Shown piece by piece: positions 1-7,346 of a stretch of 9,391 nt of DNA. The notes under the pieces were generated by a model. The model had not been told where the DNA came from. It saw only the letters and a list, made by a program, of their open reading frames with translations, and did not search any database. Both the position numbers and the translations under genes were made by a program. The stretch is from an uncultured Eubacterium sp. GTDB lineage: Bacteria; Bacillota_A; Clostridia; Lachnospirales; Lachnospiraceae. The stretch lies in contig CANTHI010000106.1 of NCBI GenBank assembly GCA_947653505.1, positions 1 through 9,391 on the forward strand, written 5' to 3'. How positions within the stretch are numbered: the stretch's first letter is position 1; every line of letters starts with the position of its first letter.

Positions 1-1
1 G

Positions 2-169
2 AAGAGGTATCAGGTAAGTCTGGTGGAGAACAGTGAGTTTGTAGGCCGGTATGGGCTGGAGAGGTTTATGGAGGGGCAGAAGGAAAAATATATCTGCCCG
101 GTATGCGGCGGCGTTATCTCTATTCATGACGGGGAATGCAGTGAGTGCCAGATCGCGAAGCGATTTTAA
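2..169 (+). CDS. C-terminal part of a zinc-ribbon protein, probably DUF3795 family (5' truncated by window)
   Basis: Reading frame 2 is open from the window edge to the TAA at 167-169 and gives the last 55 residues of a protein. The tail has two Cys pairs, CPVC and, about 13 residues later, CSEC, which together make a four-Cys zinc-ribbon pattern. Before them is a charged helical stretch (GRYGLERFMEGQKEKY) ending just ahead of the first Cys pair. This order, helix then 'CPxCGG...H.G.C..C' near the C-terminus, resembles the end of DUF3795-type proteins, whose function is not known to me. The family name is from memory of the pattern and the N-terminal half is outside the window. No terminator is evident between this gene and the next. 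Confidence 0.6.
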   Translation, partial: KRYQVSLVENSEFVGRYGLERFMEGQKEKYICPVCGGVISIHDGECSECQIAKRF

Positions 170-251
170 ATGGATTTTTGCATGTAACAGGTCAGCTTGT
201 CTGAACTGTTGCATATTTAAAGCTGAAAACAGAAAGATTATAAAATATGAC

Positions 252-281
252 TTGAGCAACGCCCATACTGTATGTTATCAT
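252..281 (+). promoter_or_regulatory. Candidate sigma-A promoter for the HD-GYP regulator
   Basis: TTGAGC at 252-257 (4 of 6 match to TTGACA) is followed after 18 bases by TATCAT at 276-281 (5 of 6 match to TATAAT). Transcription would begin near 288, leaving about a 50-base leader before the chosen start codon at 339. It lies in the gap after the preceding gene, where a promoter is expected. This is a pattern match only. Confidence 0.4.
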
Positions 282-338
282 AAAACCAATGGCACAAGAC
301 AAACCGAAAGTAAGTGTATGGGAGTGAAAAACAGTACT

Positions 339-1433
339 ATGGAGAGAAATATCATTTTAATTGCAGACGATCAGGAAATCAACCGCGAGGTACTAAAGGT
401 TATTTTCGAGGAACAGTACGAGATTCTGGAGGCAGCGGATGGGCTTCAGGCTATGGATCTGATTGAGGCACGACATGACGAAATTGTTCTTATTTTTCTG
501 GATCTTCTGATGCCTGGCAAGTCTGGCCTGGACGTGCTGGCGTTTATGACGGATAAAGGATATATGGATGTAATTCCGGTTATTATGATTACAGGAGAGG
601 CTACGGCGGATACGGACGAAAAAGCCTATGAGTATGGTGTGTCGGATATTATTTATAAGCCGTTTGCGCCGAAGGTCGTCATGAGACGTACAATGAATCT
701 GATCGAGCTTTTTGCACACAGGATTAATATTGAGCGCAAGCTGGAGAAGCGTACCAGGCAGCTGATAGAAAGCAAGAAAAAGCTGGAAAAAAGCAATGAG
801 TTTCTGGTGAACGCATTAAGCTCGGTCGTGGAGTTCCGGAGTCTGGAATCTGGAGAACATATTCAGAGGGTGAAATATCTGACGAGAATTATGTTAAAAT
901 ATGTCAGAAAATATTATCCGCAGTATCAGCTGACGAAAGAGCAGGTAAGTCTGATTGTAAATGCTTCTGCGCTGCATGATCTTGGAAAGGTTGCGATACC
1001 GGACAGTATTCTGTTAAAGCCGGGCAGGCTTACGACGGAAGAATTTGAAGAGATGAAAAAGCATACGACGTATGGCTGTGAGCTGCTGGAGCAGTTTAAG
1101 CAGGAAGAGACAGAGTTCTACCAGTACTGTTATGATATCTGCCGTTATCATCATGAGCGGTTTGACGGCAGAGGTTATCCGGATCATCTGGCAGGAGACG
1201 ATATTCCGATCTGGGCGCAGGTCGTATCCATCGTAGATGTGTTTGACGCGCTGGTCAGCAAACGTGTCTATAAGGAGCCTTATGCGGTGGAGGAGGCAAT
1301 CCGGATGATTTATGATGGCGAGTGCGGAACATTCTCACCGGTTATGCTGGATTGTTTCAGACTGGCCAAATATGAGATGATGGAAGCGGCGGAAAAACAA
1401 TTTTCGTTTGCGGATGGTGAAATGGAAGAGTAA
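339..1433 (+). CDS. REC-HD-GYP response regulator, probable cyclic-di-GMP phosphodiesterase
   Basis: A 364-residue cytoplasmic two-domain protein. Residues 1-125 form a CheY-like receiver: acidic pair D10-D11, phospho-acceptor D55 in FLDLLMPG, T85 and K107 (YKPF). Residues about 128-155 form a Lys/Glu-rich, probably coiled-coil linker. Residues about 156-350 form an HD-GYP domain with H174, H213-D214-L-G-K, H242, H271-H272-E, the signature GYP at 279-281 and D300. All metal-binding positions of the family appear present, so it should be catalytically competent. The known family activity is hydrolysis of cyclic-di-GMP to pGpG or GMP, here presumably switched by phosphorylation from an unlinked histidine kinase; no kinase lies in the window. 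The frame is open from base 51, but the earlier part overlaps the preceding gene. ATG 339 puts the receiver's first strand right at the N-terminus, with GGAGTG at 321-326 as a rather distant ribosome site. ATG 318 is an alternative, adding 7 residues. Confidence 0.93.
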   Translation: MERNIILIADDQEINREVLKVIFEEQYEILEAADGLQAMDLIEARHDEIVLIFLDLLMPGKSGLDVLAFMTDKGYMDVIPVIMITGEATADTDEKAYEYGVSDIIYKPFAPKVVMRRTMNLIELFAHRINIERKLEKRTRQLIESKKKLEKSNEFLVNALSSVVEFRSLESGEHIQRVKYLTRIMLKYVRKYYPQYQLTKEQVSLIVNASALHDLGKVAIPDSILLKPGRLTTEEFEEMKKHTTYGCELLEQFKQEETEFYQYCYDICRYHHERFDGRGYPDHLAGDDIPIWAQVVSIVDVFDALVSKRVYKEPYAVEEAIRMIYDGECGTFSPVMLDCFRLAKYEMMEAAEKQFSFADGEMEE

Positions 1434-1651
1434 GGAACTGCTATGGTTTAAAAAATAAAGTAAATGCGGATACATAGTTTATAAAATATGGAAAATACCA
1501 TTCTGGCAGATTTGGTTTCAAGTTTTGCTTGCTTTTGAAATATGATTATGTTAAGATATATCCCATCTTTACAAAGAGCGTTTAGGAAAGCTTACGTGGA
1601 AATCCAGGCTCTTAAAGATTTTGCAAAACAGGTTATCATAATAGGAAAATG
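1434..1651. other. Intergenic region before the T-box leader
   Basis: AT-rich DNA between the HD-GYP gene and the T-box leader. I see no convincing terminator for the upstream gene; the short palindromes here lack a T-tract. It holds the candidate promoter at 1529-1557 and another isolated -10-like CATAAT at 1637-1642 without a clear -35 box. An open frame from 1542 to 1760 runs through the T-box leader and has no ribosome site, so I do not treat it as a gene. Confidence 0.5.
1529..1557 (+). promoter_or_regulatory. Candidate promoter of the aspS-gatCAB operon
   Basis: TTGCTT at 1529-1534 and TAAGAT at 1552-1557 are separated by 17 bases, and the -10 box is preceded by TG at 1549-1550 (extended -10). 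Each hexamer is a weak match by itself. Transcription would start near 1564, giving a leader of about 400 bases to the aspS start. The alternative CATAAT at 1637-1642 would start the RNA nearer the first T-box stem, which is more usual for T-box leaders, so the choice is uncertain. Confidence 0.35.
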
Positions 1652-1922
1652 CCGGGAAGGAGACTCTTATTTTCAGAGGCCGACAGGAATACAGCGTCAC
1701 CGACTGAGAGCGCTGTTTGGAAGAGGAAACAAAGGGAACACTCCGGAGCAGATCAGCTGAACATATGAAAAGTAGGCTGGTACGTCGTGCGCGTTAAGCA
1801 TATAGAGTGGAGTTACACAGGCTGTGGTCTGCCGTAGACTGTGTGCTCAAGGCGGGTGGTACCGCGGATTGGGCTATGCCTTTTTCGCCCCGGAATACAA
1901 AATCAGTATTCCGGGGCTTTTT
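1652..1922 (+). promoter_or_regulatory. T-box riboswitch controlling aspS-gatCAB, specifier GAAC (Asn AAC, overlapping Glu GAA)
   Basis: The hallmark T-box sequence GGGTGGTACCGCGG is at 1854-1867. Its UGGU (1857-1860) would pair with the CCA end and discriminator of an uncharged tRNA. Upstream are the usual leader parts in order. There is a distal Stem I hairpin (TGTTT 1714-1718 with AAACA 1727-1731), then the specifier side GGGAACACTCCGGAG (1734-1748). Next come GTAGG (1772-1776) and GTTAA (1793-1797) of the Stem II region, and a Stem III-like hairpin (1815-1844). The triplet expected at the specifier position, just before the conserved A and the GGAG element, is AAC at 1737-1739; shifted by one base it reads GAA. 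No GAC (Asp) codon is found there. GGCG 1851-1854 can pair with CGCC 1886-1889 in an antiterminator that excludes the terminator. The 5' boundary is approximate and I could not fold the lower part of Stem I with certainty. Confidence 0.92.
1887..1922 (+). terminator. T-box-controlled intrinsic terminator (attenuator) before aspS
   Basis: A perfect 12-bp stem (1887-1898 with 1906-1917), a 7-base loop and TTTTT at 1918-1922. It sits 20 bases after the T-box core and 39 bases before the aspS start codon. By the known T-box mechanism it forms when the cognate tRNA is charged and is replaced by the antiterminator when uncharged tRNA binds. Confidence 0.93.
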
Positions 1923-1961
1923 GTATCGGGCTCCGGAATCAGAAAAAAGGAGTGTATGGAA

Positions 1962-3707
1962 ATGAGTAATATTTACAGAGACGTAATCATCAGTCAGATC
2001 AGTGAGGCGGATACGGGCAGGACACTGCGTGTTGCCGGATGGGTAGAAAATATCCGTGATCACGGCGGGGTGTCGTTTGTCGACTTAAGGGATATGTATG
2101 CGGTGTTGCAGGTGGTTATCCGTGACAGTCGTCTGCTGCAGGGGATCCGCAGGGAACAGGCGGTTTCCATTCAGGGAATGATCGAAAAAAGAGATGCGCA
2201 GACGTATAACCCAAAGATTCCGACCGGAACGGTTGAGCTGGAGGCAATGGAGGTACAGATTCTGGGAGATGTATATCAGAATCTGCCGTTTGAGATTCAG
2301 ACGAGTCTGGAAGTCCGTGAAGATGTCCGGCTCAAATACCGGTATCTCGATTTGCGGAATCAGAAAGTAAAGGACAATATTATTTTCCGTGCAAAGGTGA
2401 TCTCGTTTTTGCGTCAGAAGATGACAGAGCTTGGATTTCTGGAGATCCAGACACCGATTTTGTGCGCGTCTTCTCCGGAAGGGGCGCGGGACTATATCGT
2501 ACCGTCCAGAAAGATGAAAGGAAAATTTTATGCGCTGCCGCAGGCGCCGCAGCAGTATAAACAGCTGCTGATGGTGTCCGGATTTGATAAATATTTTCAG
2601 ATCGCGCCGTGTTTCAGGGATGAGGATGCGAGAGCTGACCGTTCACCAGGAGAGTTTTACCAGCTGGATTTTGAGATGAGCTTTGCTACGCAGGAGGAAG
2701 TATTTGCGGTCGGTGAGGCGGTGCTCGGTGCGGTTTTTGAAAAATTTGCGCCAGAGGGCAGCAAAATCACAAAAGCGCCATATCCGGTATTCAGCTATGC
2801 GCAGGCAATGGAAATGTTCGGCACGGATAAGCCGGATCTGCGCAATCCGCTGCGGATTATCGACGTGACAGAGTTTTTCCAGAAATGTACGTTCCGCCCG
2901 TTTTTGAAAAAGACGGTACGTGCCATCCGTGTCCATGCGCAGATGTCCAAAGGCTTTCATGAAAAGCTGCTGCAGTTTGCCACAGGCATTGGCATGGGCG
3001 GACTCGGATACCTGGAAGTGCAGGAGGACGGCAGTCTCAAAGGCCCGATTGACAAGTTTATACCGGAAGAATATAAAAAGGAGTTCTGCTCTCTGGCAGG
3101 GCTTGAAACAGGAGATACGATTTTTTTTATGGCGGATAAAAAAGAGCGTGCTGCTTATTATGCGGGCATGATCCGTACGGAGCTGGGAGAAAAACTGGAT
3201 CTTTTGGAAAAAGATGCCTTCCGGTTTTGCTATGTCAATGATTTTCCGATGTATGAAAAAGATCCGGAGACGAAAAAGCCGGCATTTACGCACAACCCGT
3301 TTTCCATGCCGCAGGGTGGCAGGGAGGCGCTGGATACGATGGATCCGTATGAAGTACTGGCGTATCAGTATGATATTGTGTGCAATGGTGTGGAGCTTTC
3401 TTCGGGTGCCGTGCGCAATCATGATCTGCAGACAATGATACGGGCATTTGAGATCGCAGGCTATGATCCACAGACGCTAAAGACAAAGTTTGCAGCGCTG
3501 TATCAGGCGTTCCAGTTTGGTGCACCGCCGCATGCGGGCATGGCGCCTGGAATTGACCGGATGCTGATGCTGCTGCGCGGGGAGGAAAACATCCGCGAGG
3601 TCATAGCGTTTCCGATGAACGGAAATGCGCAGGATCTGATGTGCGGCGCACCGGGTACGGTGTCAGAGCAGCAGCTGCGGGAAGCGCATATTAAGGTACG
3701 CGATTAA
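1962..3707 (+). CDS. aspS: Aspartyl-tRNA synthetase, probably non-discriminating (Asp/Asn)
   Basis: A class IIb synthetase of 581 residues, near the usual 580-600 of the bacterial type. It activates Asp with ATP and loads it on tRNA. Residues 1-105 are the OB-fold anticodon-binding domain. The catalytic core begins around RLKYRYLDLRN and includes PEGARDY. Motif 2 is FRDEDARADR starting at F218 and motif 3 contains GIDR at 530-533. The bacterial GAD insertion lies between, and the C-terminus has the usual FPMN...DLM pattern followed by VSEQQL. Anticodon-domain residue H34 (RDHGG) matches the His reported in non-discriminating enzymes such as that of Pseudomonas aeruginosa, where discriminating ones have Leu; the second selectivity site is Q80. 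With gatCAB directly downstream, the enzyme probably also makes Asp-tRNA(Asn). The start is ATG 1962, 9 bases after AGGAG (1948-1952); ATG 1956 is only 3 bases from it. Expression is set by the T-box upstream. Confidence 0.97.
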   Translation: MSNIYRDVIISQISEADTGRTLRVAGWVENIRDHGGVSFVDLRDMYAVLQVVIRDSRLLQGIRREQAVSIQGMIEKRDAQTYNPKIPTGTVELEAMEVQILGDVYQNLPFEIQTSLEVREDVRLKYRYLDLRNQKVKDNIIFRAKVISFLRQKMTELGFLEIQTPILCASSPEGARDYIVPSRKMKGKFYALPQAPQQYKQLLMVSGFDKYFQIAPCFRDEDARADRSPGEFYQLDFEMSFATQEEVFAVGEAVLGAVFEKFAPEGSKITKAPYPVFSYAQAMEMFGTDKPDLRNPLRIIDVTEFFQKCTFRPFLKKTVRAIRVHAQMSKGFHEKLLQFATGIGMGGLGYLEVQEDGSLKGPIDKFIPEEYKKEFCSLAGLETGDTIFFMADKKERAAYYAGMIRTELGEKLDLLEKDAFRFCYVNDFPMYEKDPETKKPAFTHNPFSMPQGGREALDTMDPYEVLAYQYDIVCNGVELSSGAVRNHDLQTMIRAFEIAGYDPQTLKTKFAALYQAFQFGAPPHAGMAPGIDRMLMLLRGEENIREVIAFPMNGNAQDLMCGAPGTVSEQQLREAHIKVRD

Positions 3708-3777
3708 ATATGGCAGGCGCCGGAGCAGAATACAGGCAGAAGGAAGCGGGATATAGCAGGAGAAAAAGGAGTAGTTT

Positions 3778-4071
3778 ATGGCAAATAAAATATCAGATGA
3801 AATGCTGGATTATGTAGGAATACTCGCGAAGCTGGAGCTGTCGCAAAGCGAAAGGGAAGCTGCCAGATCCGATATGGAGCGAATGCTGGACTATATTGAC
3901 CAGTTAAATGAGCTGGATACGGATACGGTCGAACCGGTGTCACACATTTTTCCTACTGTCAATGTATTTCGGGAAGATCAGGTGACGAATGGGGATGGGC
4001 ATGAAGATACTTTATCGAATGCGCCGGACAGAAATGGGCGGTTTTTTACCGTTCCGAAAACATTTGCATAA
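3778..4071 (+). CDS. gatC: Asp/Glu-tRNA amidotransferase subunit C (GatC)
   Basis: A 97-residue protein of the normal GatC size. GatC has no active site of its own; it wraps around GatA and holds the GatA-GatB interface in the GatCAB complex. The family features are visible: an N-terminal helical half (ISDEMLDYVGILAKLELS, then ERMLDYIDQLNELD), the VEPVSH segment, VFREDQV, and the C-terminal APDRNGRFFTVPK. AAGGAG at 3766-3771 lies 6 bases before the ATG. It follows aspS by 70 bases with no terminator and precedes gatA by 48 bases, so it should share the T-box-controlled transcript. Confidence 0.96.
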   Translation: MANKISDEMLDYVGILAKLELSQSEREAARSDMERMLDYIDQLNELDTDTVEPVSHIFPTVNVFREDQVTNGDGHEDTLSNAPDRNGRFFTVPKTFA

Positions 4072-4073
4072 CT

Positions 4074-4088
4074 GTCTGTATCACAGAC
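4074..4088 (+). other. Small hairpin between gatC and gatA
   Basis: GTCTGT (4074-4079) and ACAGAC (4083-4088) form a perfect 6-bp stem with a 3-base loop just after the gatC stop codon. There is no T-tract, so it is not a terminator. It might affect mRNA stability or processing, or mean nothing. Confidence 0.3.
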
Positions 4089-4119
4089 TGACAATCTGAG
4101 AAAATACAGGAGGAGATTC

Positions 4120-5601
4120 ATGAGTCTGACAAGTTTTACCGCGCTGGAGCTGGGAAAGATGATCCGGTGCGGACAGGTATCTGTGGAGGAAGCTGTCAAA
4201 GACGCGCTTGCCCAGATACAAAAAAAAGAACCGGACATTCACAGCTTTGTAACGATCGATGAGGAAGGAGCCCTGCAGCAGGCGCAGGAAATACAAAAGG
4301 GCATAAAAGATGGCAGCCTGACGGGACCTTTGGCGGGTGTGCCTGTGGCGGTCAAGGATAATCTGTGTATCAAAGGAATGCGGACGACCTGCAGCTCGAA
4401 AATGCTGTCTGATTTTGTGCCGCCGTATACGGCAGAGGCGGTAGAAAGGCTGCGGCAGGCGGGCGCGGTTTTATTAGGCAAGACAAATATGGATGAGTTT
4501 GCGATGGGTTCTACAACAGAGACTTCGTTTTACGGTCCGACGAAAAATCCGTGGAATCCAGAGCATGTGCCGGGCGGATCTTCCGGTGGTTCCTGCGCGG
4601 CAGTTGCGGCGGAAGAGTGTGCGTATGCGCTGGGCTCGGATACGGGCGGATCCATCCGCCAGCCAAGTGCGTTTTGCGGGGTTACAGGCATCAAGCCGAC
4701 GTATGGGACAGTATCCCGTTACGGGCTGATCGCCTATGCTTCTTCGCTGGATCAGATCGGTCCGGTTGCCAGAAATATATCGGACTGTGCAGCCGTACTG
4801 GAGGTGCTGGCGGTACACGATCCGAAGGATTCGACCTCGGTGCCGTACCGGGAAGGTACGGATTTTACGTCCGCGCTGATGGATGATGTGAAAGGAATGC
4901 GGATCGGTATCCCGCGGGATTATTTTGGAAAAGGGCTGGATGCGCAGGTAAAGGCAGCGGTGTTAAAAGCAGCGGATGTGCTGCGGGAAAAAGGCGCGGT
5001 TGTACAGGAGTTTGATTTAAGTCTGGTGGAATACGCGGTTCCGGCGTATTATGTCATCGCGTGCGCAGAGGCCGGATCGAATCTGGAGCGTTTTGACGGT
5101 GTCAAATACGGCTGGCGTGCGAAACAGTATGAGGGACTGCATGAGATGTATAAAAAATCCCGCTCAGAAGGATTTGGCGCGGAAGTAAAGCGCAGAATTA
5201 TGCTCGGCTCTTTCGTATTGAGCTCTGGCTATTATGACGCATATTATAACAAAGCGCTGCGCACCAAAGCGCTGATCCGGCAGGCTTTTTCCAAAGCATT
5301 TCAATCTTTTGACGTGATTTTAGGCCCCACGGCGCCGTATACAGCGCCAAAGCTCGGAACAAGCTTAAAAGACCCCCTTCAGATGTATCTGGGCGATATT
5401 TATACGGTATCGGTCAATCTGGCAGGGCTTCCGGCAGTATCAATCCCGGTGGGGACTGATTCTGACGGGCTTCCGGTCGGGATGCAGCTGATCGGGGATT
5501 GTTTTCAGGAGAAAAAGATCATCCGTGCAGCCTATGCATATGAGCAGGCAGGAGCTTATGTACCATGTCCGTATGCGTCTGGGAAAGGAGCAGCAGTATG
5601 A
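4120..5601 (+). CDS. gatA: Asp/Glu-tRNA amidotransferase subunit A (GatA, glutaminase/amidase)
   Basis: A 493-residue amidase-signature enzyme of normal GatA length. It hydrolyses glutamine (or asparagine) and passes ammonia through a channel to GatB, which amidates Glu-tRNA(Gln) or Asp-tRNA(Asn). The Ser-cisSer-Lys triad is in place: K79 in VAVKDN, S154 in PGGSSGGS and S178 in GSDTGGSIRQP. These numbers are the same as those known for Staphylococcus aureus GatA. The conserved GKTNMDEFAMGS and GLIAYASSLDQIGP segments are also present. AGGAGG at 4108-4113 stands 6 bases before the ATG. The TGA stop overlaps the ATG of gatB (ATGA), a sign of translational coupling suited to subunits made in equal amounts. 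Confidence 0.98.
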   Translation: MSLTSFTALELGKMIRCGQVSVEEAVKDALAQIQKKEPDIHSFVTIDEEGALQQAQEIQKGIKDGSLTGPLAGVPVAVKDNLCIKGMRTTCSSKMLSDFVPPYTAEAVERLRQAGAVLLGKTNMDEFAMGSTTETSFYGPTKNPWNPEHVPGGSSGGSCAAVAAEECAYALGSDTGGSIRQPSAFCGVTGIKPTYGTVSRYGLIAYASSLDQIGPVARNISDCAAVLEVLAVHDPKDSTSVPYREGTDFTSALMDDVKGMRIGIPRDYFGKGLDAQVKAAVLKAADVLREKGAVVQEFDLSLVEYAVPAYYVIACAEAGSNLERFDGVKYGWRAKQYEGLHEMYKKSRSEGFGAEVKRRIMLGSFVLSSGYYDAYYNKALRTKALIRQAFSKAFQSFDVILGPTAPYTAPKLGTSLKDPLQMYLGDIYTVSVNLAGLPAVSIPVGTDSDGLPVGMQLIGDCFQEKKIIRAAYAYEQAGAYVPCPYASGKGAAV

Positions 5602-7025
5602 AAGAATATGAAACAGTCATCGGGCTGGAAGTGCATGTGGAGTTAGCGACAAAGACAAAAATATTCTGCGGCTGTTCCACTGCGTTTGGCGCGAAGCCCA
5701 ATGCCCATACATGTCCGGTATGTACCGGAATGCCGGGGTCGCTGCCTGTCTTAAATAAACAGGTCGTGGAGTATGCGGTGGCTGTCGGCATTGCGACACA
5801 ATGTGAGATTGCGGCCTATAGCAAATTTGACCGGAAAAATTATTTTTACCCGGACAATCCGCAGAACTACCAGATTTCACAGCTGTATCAGCCGCTGTGC
5901 AAAAATGGCAGGGTAGAGATCGAAACGGACGAGGGCAAAAAGTTTGTAGGCATTCATGAGATTCATATGGAAGAGGACGCGGGCAAGCTGGTCCACGATG
6001 AATGGGAAGATGTCTCGTACGTGGACTATAACCGTTCTGGCGTGCCATTAATAGAAATTGTATCAGAACCGGATATGTGTTCGGCACAGGAGGTTATCGC
6101 CTATCTGGAAAAGCTGCGTATGATGATCCAGTATCTGGGAGCATCCGACTGCAAGCTGCAGGAAGGTTCCATGCGCGCGGATGTCAACCTGTCCGTCCGT
6201 CCGGCAGGGACGCGGCAGCTCGGGACACGTACCGAAATGAAAAATTTAAATTCTTTTAAAGCGATCACAAGAGCGATTGAGCATGAGAAAAACCGCCAGA
6301 TTGATCTTCTGGAATCTGGGGAAGCGGTTATTCAGGAGACAAGGCGCTGGGACGATGCAAAGGAATATTCTTACGCGATGCGTTCCAAAGAAGACGCACA
6401 GGATTACCGGTATTTTCCGGAGCCTGATCTGGTGCCGGTCGCAATCAGTGAGCAGTGGCTGGATGAAATCCGTGCCAGACAGCCGCAGATGCGGGAGGAA
6501 AGACGCCTGCGCTACCAGCAGCAGTACGGGCTGCCGGATTACGACGCAGCTATTATAACGTCTTCCAAAAAAATGGCGGATCTTTTTGAGGCGGCTTCAG
6601 ATATATGCAAAAAACCGAAAAAAGTCTCAAACTGGCTGATGGGAGAGACGATGCGCTTATTAAAAGAAAGCGGACAGGATCCGGATGATCTGACACTGGA
6701 TCCGGCGCAGCTGGCAAAGCTGGTAGAACTGGCAGATTCCAAAACACTGACCAATACGGCAGCGAAAGAGGTCTTTGAGGAAATGTTCCATAACGGAGTG
6801 GATCCGGAACGGTATGTGGAAGAAAAAGGGCTGAAAACCATCAGTGATGAGAAAGCGCTGCGAAGCGTGATCGGGCAGGTAATTAAAGATAATCCGCAGT
6901 CTGTGCAGGACTATCAGAATGGGAAGCAGAAAGCAATCGGATTTCTGGTGGGCCAGACAATGAAGGAGATGAAGGGAAAGGCGAATCCGGGGCTGGTGAA
7001 TCAGATTTTAAAAGAATTGTTGTAG
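5598..7025 (+). CDS. gatB: Asp/Glu-tRNA amidotransferase subunit B (GatB)
   Basis: A 475-residue protein of the usual GatB length. It binds misacylated Asp-tRNA(Asn) or Glu-tRNA(Gln), activates the side-chain carboxylate with ATP and amidates it with ammonia from GatA. Visible features are the start VIGLEVHVEL, a zinc site C24-x-C26 with C39-xx-C42, FDRKNYFYPDNPQNYQISQ, HMEEDAGKL, RSGVPLIEIVSEPD, then the helical and YqeY-like tail (about 295-475) that contacts the tRNA elbow. The start ATG 5598 has AAAGGAG at 5584-5590, 7 bases upstream, and overlaps the end of gatA by four bases; the frame is open further upstream but that part is gatA in another frame. It is the last gene of the operon; a hairpin with a T-run follows 176 bases later. 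Confidence 0.98.
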   Translation: MKEYETVIGLEVHVELATKTKIFCGCSTAFGAKPNAHTCPVCTGMPGSLPVLNKQVVEYAVAVGIATQCEIAAYSKFDRKNYFYPDNPQNYQISQLYQPLCKNGRVEIETDEGKKFVGIHEIHMEEDAGKLVHDEWEDVSYVDYNRSGVPLIEIVSEPDMCSAQEVIAYLEKLRMMIQYLGASDCKLQEGSMRADVNLSVRPAGTRQLGTRTEMKNLNSFKAITRAIEHEKNRQIDLLESGEAVIQETRRWDDAKEYSYAMRSKEDAQDYRYFPEPDLVPVAISEQWLDEIRARQPQMREERRLRYQQQYGLPDYDAAIITSSKKMADLFEAASDICKKPKKVSNWLMGETMRLLKESGQDPDDLTLDPAQLAKLVELADSKTLTNTAAKEVFEEMFHNGVDPERYVEEKGLKTISDEKALRSVIGQVIKDNPQSVQDYQNGKQKAIGFLVGQTMKEMKGKANPGLVNQILKELL

Positions 7026-7201
7026 TATATGGAAAGATACTGGACACCAGCTGCCGGGATTGTAAATTTAACTGTGTATGGATCTGTTCCTGGCTGTTCT
7101 TCGAATGTCCGGCAAACCTGCATCAATTTGTACGTTGGTGTGGCCTGCGGAATACAGAAAAAATTTTGCCATTTTGCGCAAAAAACTGTTTTTAAGTGCT
7201 T

Positions 7202-7247
7202 AATGAATAGTATTTCCATTTTTGGCAATACTATTCATTTATTTTTT
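7202..7247 (+). terminator. Probable intrinsic terminator of the aspS-gatCAB operon
   Basis: AATGAATAGTATT (7202-7214) and AATACTATTCATT (7227-7239) make a perfect 13-bp stem with a 12-base loop that itself has a CC/GG closing pair. ATTTTTT follows at 7241-7247, then GTTTT. The stem is AT-rich (only three G-C pairs), weaker than a standard terminator. The T-tract is on the + strand side, which fits ending the operon that stops at 7025. Confidence 0.6.
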
Positions 7248-7346
7248 GTTTTCAATCTCTTTATTCATAATCGAACCATAGGAATCTAAAACAATGTTTT
7301 TCATATATTTATTGGATTTCGCCGGCCGTATAAAACTCCGCAGGTA

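Noticed and set aside
51..338. Upstream extension of the HD-GYP frame (start at 51 or other early codons)
   Set aside because: It overlaps the zinc-ribbon gene in another frame, the extra residues do not look like a domain, and the receiver begins naturally at ATG 339.
1494..1540. Terminator for the HD-GYP gene (small palindromes such as CAAG/CTTG)
   Set aside because: Stems are only 4-6 bp and no proper T-tract follows.
1542..1760. 72-codon open frame on the + strand
   Set aside because: It lies over the T-box leader RNA, has no ribosome site and the product has no recognisable pattern.
1824..1961. Long N-terminal extension of aspS
   Set aside because: It would translate the T-box core and terminator; the AspRS family start and the AGGAG site point to ATG 1962.
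2643..3422. 259-codon open frame on the minus strand inside aspS
   Set aside because: It is an antisense shadow of a well-conserved synthetase gene, its product is rich in His/Arg/Ile as usual for such shadows, and there is no ribosome site.
3710..3777. Possible mini-gene starting at ATG 3710 between aspS and gatC
   Set aside because: No ribosome site, and it runs into gatC in another frame; the gap is best read as ordinary spacer.
5565..5597. Upstream start for gatB at 5565
   Set aside because: It lies within gatA, and ATG 5598 has a clear ribosome site and matches the GatB family start.
7029..7289. 86-codon open frame after gatB
   Set aside because: It passes through the terminator-like hairpin, has no ribosome site, and has no recognisable family pattern.
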